Below, in pieces: positions 43,233 to 51,809 of a stretch of DNA of 59,473 nt; the stretch's first letter is position 1, and each line of letters opens with the position of its first letter. Source of the stretch: Paenibacillus glycanilyticus NBRC 16618 (GTDB lineage: Bacteria; Bacillota; Bacilli; Paenibacillales; Paenibacillaceae); the NCBI RefSeq assembly GCF_004000805.1, contig NZ_BILY01000043.1, positions 1 through 59,473 on the forward strand, read 5' to 3'. The position numbers were made by a program, and so were the translations under genes. A model generated the notes under the pieces. It had not been told where the DNA came from, did not search any database, and was given only the letters and a program-made list of their open reading frames with translations.

Positions 43233-44908
43233 GTACGAACGTGTTGGAGCAAATGTATGAGAAGGTGAAGGAGGCGATTGCGGACGCGGCGGTAACAGGC
43301 GGTCTTGCGGCTCGCGAGGAGCTTCCTGCCTTTGTGCTGGAGGTGCCGAAGGATAAAGCGCACGGCGACCTGGCAACAAACGCGGCTATGCAGCTTACTA
43401 AGCTGGCGAAGAAAAACCCGCGCCAAATCGCCGAGACGATTATCGCCAACCTGAACGGCGAGAAGTTCGGCATCCAATCGGCCGAGATTGCCGGCCCGGG
43501 CTTTATTAACTTCCGCATGGACAAAAGCTATTTATATTCCGTTATCGGCGAGATTACGGCTGCGGGAGACAACTACGGACGCACCAACGAAGGATCCGGC
43601 CAACGCGTGGAAGTCGAATTCGTCAGCGCGAATCCGACAGGCAACCTTCACCTTGGCCACGCGCGCGGCGCGGCCGTGGGCGATGCGCTTTGCAACGTGC
43701 TCGACTTCGCAGGTTATGAAGTAACCCGCGAGTACTATATTAATGACGCGGGCAACCAGGTGAACAACCTGGCGCGCTCGATTGAAGCGCGTTACCGCCA
43801 AGCGCTTGGACAAGATGCGGAAATGCCGGAAGACGGCTACCATGGCGAAGACATCGTAGGTTTCGGCAAGCTGCTTGCAGAAGAGAAAGGCGATAGTCTT
43901 CTATCGCTGTCCGATGAAGAGCGCTTCGCCTACTTCCGTCAATACGGACTGGAAAAAGAACTCGACAAAATCAAACGCGACCTTGGACGCTTCCGCGTAA
44001 ACTTCGATATCTGGTACAGCGAAACTTCGCTGTATGAGAGCGGCCGAGTGGAAAAGGCGCTTGAGGCGCTTAAGGCCAAAGGCCAAGTGTACGAGGAAGA
44101 GGGCGCTACGTGGCTGTCGACGATGCCTTACGGCGACGACAAGAACCGCGTGCTTGTGAAAAATGACGGCTCTTACACTTATTTGACGCCGGACATTGCT
44201 TACCACCAAGACAAATTCAGCCGCGGCTACGACCGGATGATCAACATCTGGGGCGCCGATCATCACGGCTATATCCCTCGCGTGAAGGCTGCTATGGCCG
44301 CGCTTGGTAATGATCCCGACAAGCTGGTCGTATTGATCGCTCAGATGGTAAGCCTGTTCCAGGACGGCGAAAAAGTGAAAATGTCTAAGCGTACCGGCAA
44401 AGCCGTTACGATGCAGGATCTGATGGACGAGGTTGGCGTCGACGCCATTCGTTACTTCTTCACGATGCGCAGCATGGACTCGCATCTGGATTTCGATATG
44501 GACCTTGCGATCTCGACTTCGAACGAGAACCCTGTCTTCTACGTGCAATATGCGCATGCCCGCATTTGCAGCATCTTCCGCCAGGCGGAGGAGCAAAACG
44601 TTGCCCTCCTGCCGATCGGCGACATCGATTTCGGCAAGCTCTCGTCCGAAGCCGAATTCGACCTGCTTCGCAAGCTCGGCGAGCTGCCGCAGGAAGTGTC
44701 GGAAGCCGCGGCTCAATACGCGCCGCATCGCTTGATCCGCTATGTGTATGAACTGGCTTCGCAGTTCCACAGCTATTACAAAGCCGAGCGCGTCATTACC
44801 GAAGACGCGGCTCAGACCCAGGCGCGCATCGCGCTGCTTGGCGCTGTACGCATCGTTATCGCCAACACGCTCCGCCTCGTTGGCGTATCGGCTCCGGAGC
44901 GGATGTAA
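43229..44908 (+). CDS. argS: Arginyl-tRNA synthetase
   Basis: Class I synthetase that charges tRNA-Arg. The 559-aa protein has the N-terminal Add-1 domain for the D-loop, the signature HLGHAR (HIGH) in NPTGNLHLGHARGAAVGDAL, KMSKR (KMSKS), and an all-helix anticodon domain ending APERM. AGGAGG is 6 bases before the ATG. Translationally coupled to ywiB, as in B. subtilis. Confidence 0.97.
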   Translation: MSTNVLEQMYEKVKEAIADAAVTGGLAAREELPAFVLEVPKDKAHGDLATNAAMQLTKLAKKNPRQIAETIIANLNGEKFGIQSAEIAGPGFINFRMDKSYLYSVIGEITAAGDNYGRTNEGSGQRVEVEFVSANPTGNLHLGHARGAAVGDALCNVLDFAGYEVTREYYINDAGNQVNNLARSIEARYRQALGQDAEMPEDGYHGEDIVGFGKLLAEEKGDSLLSLSDEERFAYFRQYGLEKELDKIKRDLGRFRVNFDIWYSETSLYESGRVEKALEALKAKGQVYEEEGATWLSTMPYGDDKNRVLVKNDGSYTYLTPDIAYHQDKFSRGYDRMINIWGADHHGYIPRVKAAMAALGNDPDKLVVLIAQMVSLFQDGEKVKMSKRTGKAVTMQDLMDEVGVDAIRYFFTMRSMDSHLDFDMDLAISTSNENPVFYVQYAHARICSIFRQAEEQNVALLPIGDIDFGKLSSEAEFDLLRKLGELPQEVSEAAAQYAPHRLIRYVYELASQFHSYYKAERVITEDAAQTQARIALLGAVRIVIANTLRLVGVSAPERM

Positions 44909-44931
44909 TCCGCCCGGCCGAATATACAAGC

Positions 44932-44961
44932 AAAGCCGCCAGTTTTTATCTGGCGGCTTTG
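44932..44961 (+). terminator. Terminator after argS
   Basis: An 11-bp stem (aaagccgccag / ctggcggcttt) with a 7-nt T-rich loop. The 3' T tract is short. Confidence 0.78.
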
Positions 44962-45082
44962 TGCGTTTGGTGTTTTTTCGTTCTTGCTGGCGCCGCAGTA
45001 GCATCGAATTTCGCTTACGGCCACGAGGCAAATAACTAACCATGCTTGATATGCGCGAAGATGGCATCTGATCCTAGATTTC

Positions 45083-45338
45083 CGAAGTACAGTATCTTTT
45101 TTCTGTCAGCATGTACTTCGTTGCCACTGGTTTTCCCGTACATTGTACGGAATACAGTAAATTCAACCCTTTAAGTAAAGAAACACAACTTACATTGCAT
45201 TTAATGCAGTATATCAACTCTAAAGAGGCACTAAACGGCCGTTTCAGCCCAATTATATTGTATTCGATACAACGTAGCTCACAATATTGGCCTAAATCAG
45301 GCCAATATCCTGCATGAAGTGCAGCGTAGCAATCGCTG
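45083..45338. repeat. Array of short covarying hairpins
   Basis: Between argS and the subtilase a gene-free stretch holds a string of inverted repeats. Four share a 15-base design, 6-bp stem and 3-nt loop, consensus YYGYAY-N3-RTRCRR: 45136-45150, 45195-45209, 45258-45272 and 45310-45324, spaced 59, 63 and 52 bases. The stem bases differ but stay paired. Others are cgaagtac/gtacttcg (45083/45120), the palindrome aaacggccgttt (45233-45244) and a 10-bp stem (45284-45308). This looks like a mobile or structural repeat family. No coding frame is credible. Confidence 0.65.
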
Positions 45339-45350
45339 TAATCCTAAATA

Positions 45351-45391
45351 AAGAAACCGTTCCGGGGAAAATCCTAGGAACGGTTTCTTTT
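45351..45391. terminator. Terminator hairpin before the subtilase 3' end
   Basis: gaaaccgttcc / ggaacggtttc with a 13-nt loop; T-rich on both strands. A further 11-bp inverted repeat (45426-45456, acaatgtatct / agatacattgt) lies closer to the subtilase stop. Confidence 0.75.
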
Positions 45392-45498
45392 CGCCTCTCA
45401 ACAGGAACGATGAGTGCGGGCAAGGACAATGTATCTCCCGGAGGAAGATACATTGTTCGCCGCCAGCCTCCTCACGGCAAACAAAGTCCTTCCCTCAT

Positions 45499-46629
45499 CT
45501 ATCGGTCCGCCGCCCCCAGCATCTTCATCACGTCAATCTCCCCGGTATACCGGGGAGCCTTTGTGCTTCGAAGCGGCAGGTGCGATTTTTTCAGAATCGC
45601 TTTAATCTCCGCGGGAGACAATCCCGGCTTATGAGCCAGCAGCAAAGCGATGGCCCCGCTGACATGGGAGGTAGCCATCGATGTTCCGCTCATCTCGTGA
45701 TACTTGCCGCGGAGCCAAGCGGAAAAAATTTTGTCGCCCGGTGCGTAAATGTCAATAAACGTGCCCCGGTTGCTGAACGGCGCGATGCGCCGCAGCTTGT
45801 TTGTTGCCCCGACCGAGATCGTCTGCGGATATCTGGCCGGATAATCGACAGTCCGGCGTTTGCCGTCGTTGCCCGAAGACGCAACAACGATAACGCCTGC
45901 ATTATAAGCGTTGTTTATCGCATTGAGGAGAGCTTTGCTGCGCGTCTTCATGCCAAAGCTCATGTTAATAATGTTGACCCGGTTACGGACGCACCAATCG
46001 ATGCCGAGAATAATGTCGGATACAAAGGCGCTTCCGTTATGGTCGAATGCTTTTACCGGGAGAATTTGCGCCCGCGGCGCAATGCCGATCATGCCTTGCA
46101 CCTGGTTGGCGGCTGCGATTGTGCCCGCGATGTGCGTGCCGTGACCGTTGTCGTCATGAGGCAGCATGCTGCGGTTGAGCAGGTTGATGCCGCGAGATAG
46201 CGATTGGCGGAGATCGGGATGGCTAAAATCTACGCCGGTATCGATGACGCCGATTTTGATGCGGTGTCCGGTCGTCGTGCTCCAGGCAAGCGGGGCTTTG
46301 ATTTGCTGAACGCCCCAGGGGATGCCTTTTTCCAGTGGCATGGTTTTCGCTGCGGTGTGAACGGTAATACGGCGGTCGTCCTCGATCCATACGCCGCCGG
46401 AAAAGCCGGATAAAGTTGCTTCGACAGGGAGCTGACAAGATATTGCACGAATGATGCGCATTTGCTTAACCGGCTTCAGTTCCGGGGATGCTGTCGATGC
46501 TTCTGACCATTCCTGCAGAAACCGTCGATAGTCACCTTGCTGCTGAAATCGGATAATCCGATTTTTTGTCGTTTGGCCCGTGCAAGCCATCGTGTCCTTC
46601 AACCAATGGAGAAAAGCGGTGATGTCCAA
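45499..46629 (-). CDS. Subtilisin-like serine protease (S8)
   Basis: A 376-aa protease with the full catalytic triad: VIDTGVDFSHPD, HDDNGHGTHIAG and MSGTSMATSHV. The first 105 residues look like a pro-region, not a signal peptide. It may thus be intracellular, or leave by another route. The TTG start at 46629 follows GGGAGGGG by 8 bases. It has no operon partner. Confidence 0.93.
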   Translation of the reverse strand: MDITAFLHWLKDTMACTGQTTKNRIIRFQQQGDYRRFLQEWSEASTASPELKPVKQMRIIRAISCQLPVEATLSGFSGGVWIEDDRRITVHTAAKTMPLEKGIPWGVQQIKAPLAWSTTTGHRIKIGVIDTGVDFSHPDLRQSLSRGINLLNRSMLPHDDNGHGTHIAGTIAAANQVQGMIGIAPRAQILPVKAFDHNGSAFVSDIILGIDWCVRNRVNIINMSFGMKTRSKALLNAINNAYNAGVIVVASSGNDGKRRTVDYPARYPQTISVGATNKLRRIAPFSNRGTFIDIYAPGDKIFSAWLRGKYHEMSGTSMATSHVSGAIALLLAHKPGLSPAEIKAILKKSHLPLRSTKAPRYTGEIDVMKMLGAADR

Positions 46630-46998
46630 TTACGCGTCCCCTCCCGACGGACGATGCTGAACTATTGTATGAAACGGGGAGTTCGGCCGCATGAGCAACT
46701 TGCCTTTTTTCAGATAATTAGGCGTGGAGCCGTGTCAAAACGCCGTGAAGGACATAGGATGATGTAAGAGTTCTAACGACTCTTACGCTCCGGTCCCGCA
46801 TTACTCGATGTGTGCTCCGGATGGATACAGTCAAAGCGAAGGGACAGCCCTTCGCTTTTTTCTTTTTGCAGGGAACATTTGCATAGGCGAGAAGCAGCCG
46901 GGAGACAGCTTGCTTTTTTGAATAAAATAGGTTTTACTATACTTTGATAATGGTTATGATTACGAAAGTATGAAGATAGCAAGAGAGGATGTGTCCAT
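46630..46998. other. Intergenic stretch between the subtilase and rpoE
   Basis: It holds an 8-base-or-longer inverted repeat at 46765-46785 (taagagt / actctta) and a plus-strand terminator at 46834-46861. No plus-strand gene upstream explains that terminator; a 37-codon frame at 46654-46767 has no ribosome site. A weak rpoE promoter (TATACT, 46938-46943) is possible. Confidence 0.4.
46834..46861 (+). terminator. Orphan plus-strand terminator
   Basis: A 9-bp stem (agcgaaggg / cccttcgct) with an ACAG loop and TTTTT. It precedes rpoE, so it may end an unrecognised short transcript or insulate rpoE. Confidence 0.8.
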
Positions 46999-47583
46999 GT
47001 GAGCAATGGCAATATTGCATTGAAGCTCGATCCTGAGCGGATGAAAGAAATGCCTATGGTGGACTTGGCGTTTGAAGTGCTGAAGGCAGCCAATACGCCT
47101 TATTACTACCGTGACCTAATGATGGAAATTGCGAAGCTTCGCGGACTTTCCGCGGACGGAGTTAATCAAGTAATCGCTCAAGTATATACGGAGATTAACA
47201 TTGACGGCCGTTTCGCCTGCGTAGGCAGCAATATGTGGGGCCTTAAACGCTGGTATCCGGTTGAACGCAACGAAGATCCGATCTCGAACGCGAAACGTCC
47301 GCGCATCATTAATGACGATGACGACGATGATGAAGATCTGTTCGCAGATGAAGAAGATGATTCGTACACAGCGGATGAGGAAGATTACGATTCTTACGAT
47401 GAAGATCGTGAATTCGGCGAAGCAGAAGCTGAAGAAGAAGTTGACGAAGAGGTTGGCATCGAAGACGAAGAGCTCGAAGATGATGAATCTGACGAGGAAC
47501 TCGACGCGGATGCCGAGCTTGACGATGAAGACTCCGAAGATGAAGATTTTGAAGACGATGAGGAAGAAGAAGACGATAAATAA
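46999..47583 (+). CDS. rpoE: RNA polymerase delta subunit
   Basis: Binds core RNA polymerase and helps release and recycle it, sharpening promoter choice. The 194-aa protein has the folded N-terminal HARE-HTH domain (MVDLAFEVLKAANTPYYYRDLM, VYTEINIDGRFACVGSNMWGLK) and a long disordered tail made almost only of Asp and Glu (about residue 105 on). GTG start at 46999; an overlapping ATG at 46997 would stop at once. pyrG follows, as in B. subtilis. Confidence 0.96.
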   Translation: MSNGNIALKLDPERMKEMPMVDLAFEVLKAANTPYYYRDLMMEIAKLRGLSADGVNQVIAQVYTEINIDGRFACVGSNMWGLKRWYPVERNEDPISNAKRPRIINDDDDDDEDLFADEEDDSYTADEEDYDSYDEDREFGEAEAEEEVDEEVGIEDEELEDDESDEELDADAELDDEDSEDEDFEDDEEEEDDK

Positions 47584-47968
47584 TCATCCTCAAGCTTGCC
47601 GTGTTTAAGCTTGACAGTCCGCATACGGGCAGAGTAAACTATTGCATGGGCTTTAAGATTCGGTTAACGTACCGCATAAGCAGCAATGGCTTACCTTCCC
47701 GTTTTTGAAGGATACAAGCCTCTGCGGATCTAGCATTTGCCGCGTTTTTCCGGCAAGCTACACGTTATAATAATATGCCAAATGAAAAGTGCCCCGTGAA
47801 GACGGGTGTCACTTTTTTTGTTTGTAGAAGCAAGTTAGAAGCAAGTTCAGGAGCCTGATTTGTTCATCCATAAACTGGACAGAGGAATAGAGAGTCTGCT
47901 AATCCATGTTTATTGTGCAAATGGGATAACCTAAACATAACCAGAGGAGCATGGAGGGTATTAGCAAA
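47584..47968. other. Leader region between rpoE and pyrG
   Basis: Contains a hairpin just after rpoE (caagctt / aagcttg, 47591-47613, no T run), a TATAAT at 47766-47771 and a terminator at 47785-47819. In B. subtilis pyrG is controlled by a leader terminator and G-run initiation; here no GGG start was seen, so that control is not supported. The 150 bases before pyrG hold nothing else I can identify. Confidence 0.45.
47785..47819 (+). terminator. Terminator between rpoE and pyrG
   Basis: aaaagtgccccgt / acgggtgtcactttt with a GAAG loop, then a T run. It either ends rpoE or acts as a pyrG attenuator. Confidence 0.75.
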
Positions 47969-49573
47969 GTGACAAAATATATTTTTGTAACCGGGGGCGT
48001 CGTTTCATCGCTTGGCAAAGGAATTACCGCTGCATCACTCGGCCGTCTGCTTAAGAACAGAGGGTTGAAAGTAACGATTCAAAAGTTCGATCCTTATATC
48101 AACGTTGACCCGGGAACGATGAGCCCGTACCAGCATGGCGAAGTATTCGTAACAGACGACGGCGCGGAAACAGACCTTGACCTTGGGCATTATGAACGGT
48201 TTATCGATATTAACCTGACGAAGTACAGCAGCGTTACGACCGGCAAGATTTATTCGAACGTTATCTCCAAGGAACGCCGCGGCGAATATCTGGGCGGAAC
48301 GGTTCAGGTTATCCCGCACATTACGAACGAAATTAAGGAGCGCGTATACCGCGCTGGCAAAGAAGCCGGCTCCGACGTTGTAATCACCGAAATCGGCGGT
48401 ACGGTGGGCGACATCGAAAGCTTGCCTTTCCTTGAAGCGATCCGCCAAATCAAAAGCGATATCGGGCGCGACAACGTGATGTACATTCACGTAACGCTTA
48501 TTCCATACATCAAAGCAGCGGGCGAAGTGAAAACCAAGCCAACGCAGCATAGCGTAAAAGAACTCCGCAGCATCGGCATTCAGCCTAACGTCATCGTATG
48601 CCGTACCGAGCATGCGCTGTCGGAAGACCTGAAACGCAAAATCGGCTTGTTCTGTGACATCGACGCTAACGCGGTTGTTGAATGTATCGATGCTTCGACT
48701 TTGTATGAAGTACCGCTGATGCTTCGCGAGCAAGGTCTCGACGATATCGTGGTGAACCATCTGAAGCTTACGACGAACCAACCGGACATGACGCAATGGG
48801 AAGATCTTGTGAACCGCGTAAAATCGTTGCATAAAACGACGGAAATCGCCATTGTCGGCAAATACGTTGCGCTCCATGACGCTTACCTTTCCATCGTTGA
48901 AGCTCTGGGCCATGCGGGTATCGACGCGGATTCCGAAGTGAAGCTTCGCTGGGTGAACGCGGAAGAGATCGACGACGAGAACGTTTCGGAAATGCTGAAA
49001 GGCGTACACGGTATTCTTGTGCCTGGCGGCTTTGGCGATCGTGGTATTGAAGGGAAAGTTTCGGCTATCCGTTATGCCCGCGAGCAGCAAATTCCGTTCT
49101 TCGGCATTTGCCTTGGCATGCAGGTTGCCGTTATCGAATACGCGCGCAGCGTAGCCGGCCTGTCGGGCGCGAACAGCGCGGAGATCAATCCTTCGACGCC
49201 GTATCCGGTTATCGACCTTCTGCCGGATCAGAAAGACATCGAGGACATGGGCGGCACGATGCGTCTTGGCCTTTACCCTTGCAAATTGAAGCCGGGATCG
49301 CTTGCGGCTACTGAATATAACGATGAGCTTGTTTATGAGCGTCACCGTCACCGGTATGAATTCAATAACGAGTACCGTGAGCGCATTGAATCGGCGGGTC
49401 TTCGCATTTCCGGCACATCGCCGGACGGCCGTCTGGTGGAAATGGTGGAGCTTCCGGAGCATCCATGGTTCCTTGCGGTTCAATTCCATCCGGAATTCAC
49501 TTCCCGTCCGAACCGTCCTCAACCGCTCTTCCGCGGCTTTGTGCGTGCGGCTTTGAAATACTCCGGACAGTAA
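47969..49573 (+). CDS. pyrG: CTP synthase
   Basis: Makes CTP from UTP, ATP and glutamine. The 534-aa enzyme has the N-terminal synthase domain (YIFVTGGVVSSLGKG, DPYINVDPGTMSPYQHGEVF) and a C-terminal class I glutaminase with the nucleophile in FFGICLGMQ and the His/Glu in QFHPEF. I chose the GTG at 47969, 10 bases after GGAGGG, which gives the usual TKYIFVTGG start; the ATG at 47951 directly abuts its only ribosome site. Confidence 0.97.
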   Translation: MTKYIFVTGGVVSSLGKGITAASLGRLLKNRGLKVTIQKFDPYINVDPGTMSPYQHGEVFVTDDGAETDLDLGHYERFIDINLTKYSSVTTGKIYSNVISKERRGEYLGGTVQVIPHITNEIKERVYRAGKEAGSDVVITEIGGTVGDIESLPFLEAIRQIKSDIGRDNVMYIHVTLIPYIKAAGEVKTKPTQHSVKELRSIGIQPNVIVCRTEHALSEDLKRKIGLFCDIDANAVVECIDASTLYEVPLMLREQGLDDIVVNHLKLTTNQPDMTQWEDLVNRVKSLHKTTEIAIVGKYVALHDAYLSIVEALGHAGIDADSEVKLRWVNAEEIDDENVSEMLKGVHGILVPGGFGDRGIEGKVSAIRYAREQQIPFFGICLGMQVAVIEYARSVAGLSGANSAEINPSTPYPVIDLLPDQKDIEDMGGTMRLGLYPCKLKPGSLAATEYNDELVYERHRHRYEFNNEYRERIESAGLRISGTSPDGRLVEMVELPEHPWFLAVQFHPEFTSRPNRPQPLFRGFVRAALKYSGQ

Positions 49574-49620
49574 GAACAGCTGTTCTGACATCCGATGTCT
49601 CCAATTTTTTTAGTGGAAAA

Positions 49621-49648
49621 GCAGGATAATGTACCTCTCCGCGCGAAT
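49621..49648 (+). promoter_or_regulatory. Sigma-H promoter of spo0F
   Basis: GCAGGATAA (49621-49629) and CGCGAAT (49642-49648) with a 12-base gap fit the sigma-H consensus RnAGGAWWW-N11/12-RnnGAAT except at one base. spo0F is a classic sigma-H target in B. subtilis. Confidence 0.7.
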
Positions 49649-49707
49649 ATATTAACGATTATGGAAGAGTTGACCAGTTGTGGGTCGAGTCGCGGGAGGT
49701 AAATATC

Positions 49708-50106
49708 TTGGAGAAGAAGAAGCTATTGATCGTTGATGATCAGAATGGCATCCGTGTGCTTCTGATGGAAGTGTTCAGCAGTGAAGGCTACAATACTTTC
49801 CAAGCTTCAAACGGTAGGTTGGCACTGGAAATCGTAAAAGCCGAGAATCCTGACCTCGTTCTGCTTGATATGAAGATTCCGGGGATGGACGGACTTGAAA
49901 TTTTAAAGCATGTGAAGGCAATTAACCGTGATATCAAAGTCATCATGATGACGGCTTACGGCGAGCTTGATATGATCAAGGAAGCGACCGATCTGGGGGC
50001 TGTTATGCATTTCACGAAACCGTTCGATATCGATGAGATGCGGATTGCGGTTAATATGCAGCTTCACGGCGGCAATTCCAATAACCGCTTTGCGGTAGGG
50101 TCCTAA
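49708..50106 (+). CDS. spo0F: Sporulation phosphorelay response regulator Spo0F
   Basis: A 132-aa single-domain receiver that takes phosphate from the sporulation kinases and passes it through Spo0B to Spo0A. It matches B. subtilis Spo0F closely (LLIVDDQNGIR, LLDMKIPGMDGLEILK, MMTAYGELDMI, HFTKPFDIDE). The phosphorylated Asp is residue 54, as in B. subtilis. TTG start with GGGAGG 8 bases upstream; longer frames lack a site. A terminator starts within its last codons. Confidence 0.96.
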   Translation: MEKKKLLIVDDQNGIRVLLMEVFSSEGYNTFQASNGRLALEIVKAENPDLVLLDMKIPGMDGLEILKHVKAINRDIKVIMMTAYGELDMIKEATDLGAVMHFTKPFDIDEMRIAVNMQLHGGNSNNRFAVGS

Positions 50107-50121
50107 GGGACCCTTTTTTTT
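50098..50121 (+). terminator. Terminator overlapping the spo0F stop codon
   Basis: gggtcc-taag-ggaccc followed by eight T; the loop contains the TAA stop of spo0F, so a terminating ribosome could interfere with hairpin formation. Confidence 0.85.
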
Positions 50122-50223
50122 ATGAGAATTCCCTTTTAAAAGGATTAATTTGCACCCCCTATATTAAAGGTTTCTAACCCGTTGCCTACTTCTGTAAGAG
50201 AAATACCATTCCCTGTCCCGATA

Positions 50224-50232
50224 TGGTATAAT
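50224..50232 (+). promoter_or_regulatory. Extended -10 promoter of murZ
   Basis: TGG-TATAAT (50224-50232), a TGn extended -10; the -35 is poor. It would give a leader of about 200 bases. Confidence 0.5.
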
Positions 50233-50346
50233 GGCTCAGAATCAACGGTCTAATAGACATGTTAATCTTTTATTAACGATAAAACTTCGCTTCGCAAAGA
50301 AGCAAAAACAAGCAAAGTGTACTAAATAGGAGTACGGGATAATGAG

Positions 50347-50398
50347 CCGCCCATCACGGCGAGCGTGTCAGTATAAGCTCGCGCCATATGGCGGTTTT
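50347..50398 (+). promoter_or_regulatory. Long leader hairpin before murZ
   Basis: ccgcc...ggcgagc pairs with gctcgcgcc...ggcgg and is followed by TTTTCC, 23 bases before the ribosome site. It could be an attenuator or an inefficient terminator. Confidence 0.45.
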
Positions 50399-50436
50399 CC
50401 TATGTTTCTTCTTACATTTCGGGAGGACTATATTTG

Positions 50437-51690
50437 ATGGAGAAATTGATGATACGCGGTGGACGTCCGCTGCGGGGCACCGTCCAAATAAGCGGAGCAA
50501 AGAACAGTGCCGTCGCTCTGGTTCCGGCTGCCATATTGGCAGAATCAGAAGTGGTATTGGACAATTTGCCCCATTTGAGCGATGTTGTCGTATATAGTGA
50601 GATCCTGCAGGACCTCGGTGCTGTCGTAAGCTGGCAGGGCGATGTCATGAAGATTGATCCTTCGCGGCTTGAATCGAAACCGATGCCAAATGGAAAAGTG
50701 AAGCTGCTGCGTGCTTCTTATTATTTGATGGGTGCCATGCTTGGACGCTTTGGGGAAGCGATTATCGGATTGCCTGGCGGATGTAATTTCGAGCCAAGAC
50801 CAATCGATCAGCATATTAAAGGCTTTGAAGCTCTGGGTGCTACCGTTACCAACGAACAAGGCTCGATGCGGATTCATGCCAAAGAGCTGCGCGGAGCAAA
50901 AATTTATCTCGACGTTGTCAGCGTTGGCGCGACCATTAATATAATGCTTGCGGCCTCCCGGGCCAAAGGCTCTACGATTATCGAAAATGCGGCAAAAGAG
51001 CCTGAGATTATAGATGTAGCAACGCTTTTGAACGCGATGGGCGCGAGGATCAAGGGTGCGGGTACGGAGACGATCCGGATTGAAGGGGTAGACAGCATGC
51101 ATGGCTGCCGCCATTCGATTATTCCGGACCGGATTCAGGCAGGCACTTACATGATTGCAGCCGCGGCAACGCGCGGAGACGTTACCATCGACAACGTTAT
51201 TCCGAAGCATATGGAAGCCATGACGGCAAAGCTTGAAGAAATGGGCGTAACCGTTCAGGAAATGGACGAGTCTATCCGTATTATCGGTGCTCCGGAGTAT
51301 ACGGCCGTTGACGTGAAAGCTCTGGTTTACCCGGGTTTTGCAACGGACCTTCAGTCTCCGATGACAACGCTGCTTGCCCAGGCCAAGGGCGTCAGCATCC
51401 TGAGCGATTATGTCTACAGCAACCGTTTCAAGCATGTGCCGGAACTGAACCGGATGGGCGCGAATATTCGCGTGGAAGGCCGTTCCGCCATTATTGAAGG
51501 CGGAGAGTTTTTTGCGGCGAAGGTTAAAGCCGCTGATCTGCGGGCAGGGGCGGCGCTTGTGATCGCCGGTCTTACCGTCAAAGAAGGAATTACGGAGATC
51601 ACTGGCGTAGAATATATTGACCGCGGTTACGACAATCTCGTTGATAACCTGCGCAGACTTGGTGCGGATGTTTGGCGGGAAACGGAATAA
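50437..51690 (+). CDS. murZ: UDP-N-acetylglucosamine 1-carboxyvinyltransferase, second copy type
   Basis: First committed step of peptidoglycan synthesis, moving enolpyruvyl from PEP to UDP-GlcNAc. The 417-aa protein has the inside-out barrel, KNSAVALVPA at the N-terminus and catalytic Cys116 in PGGCNFEPRPIDQH, so it should be fosfomycin sensitive. The place just before rho matches MurAB/MurZ of B. subtilis, not MurAA. ATG 50437 and TTG 50434 share one GGGAGGA; ATG is preferred. Confidence 0.93.
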   Translation: MEKLMIRGGRPLRGTVQISGAKNSAVALVPAAILAESEVVLDNLPHLSDVVVYSEILQDLGAVVSWQGDVMKIDPSRLESKPMPNGKVKLLRASYYLMGAMLGRFGEAIIGLPGGCNFEPRPIDQHIKGFEALGATVTNEQGSMRIHAKELRGAKIYLDVVSVGATINIMLAASRAKGSTIIENAAKEPEIIDVATLLNAMGARIKGAGTETIRIEGVDSMHGCRHSIIPDRIQAGTYMIAAAATRGDVTIDNVIPKHMEAMTAKLEEMGVTVQEMDESIRIIGAPEYTAVDVKALVYPGFATDLQSPMTTLLAQAKGVSILSDYVYSNRFKHVPELNRMGANIRVEGRSAIIEGGEFFAAKVKAADLRAGAALVIAGLTVKEGITEITGVEYIDRGYDNLVDNLRRLGADVWRETE

Positions 51691-51809
51691 TTGTTATTTT
51701 TAACGGAGTGAACCACCCGATTTGGCGTTTTTCTGGCAGGCTGAACGAATAGAATTCGTCAAATCGGGTATATAATGATAGCTAAAACTGAATACAAAGT
51801 GGTGAGAAT

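Noticed and set aside
45083..45338. Possible CRISPR array
   Set aside because: The elements are hairpins of differing sequence, not near-identical direct repeats with unique spacers, and no cas gene is in the window.
46654..46767. 37-codon frame before the orphan terminator
   Set aside because: No ribosome site and no recognisable features; kept only as a note on the intergenic stretch.
47261..47624. Several overlapping frames in the rpoE tail, including a poly-Ser product
   Set aside because: They come from the repeated GAx codons of the acidic delta tail read in other frames.
47766..47968. B. subtilis-type pyrG control by G-run addition
   Set aside because: No GGG run lies at the expected start after the -10 box, so this mechanism is not supported here.
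48035..49591. 518-codon open frame antisense to pyrG
   Set aside because: Same shadow effect; pyrG is complete with all motifs, and the antisense product looks like no protein family.
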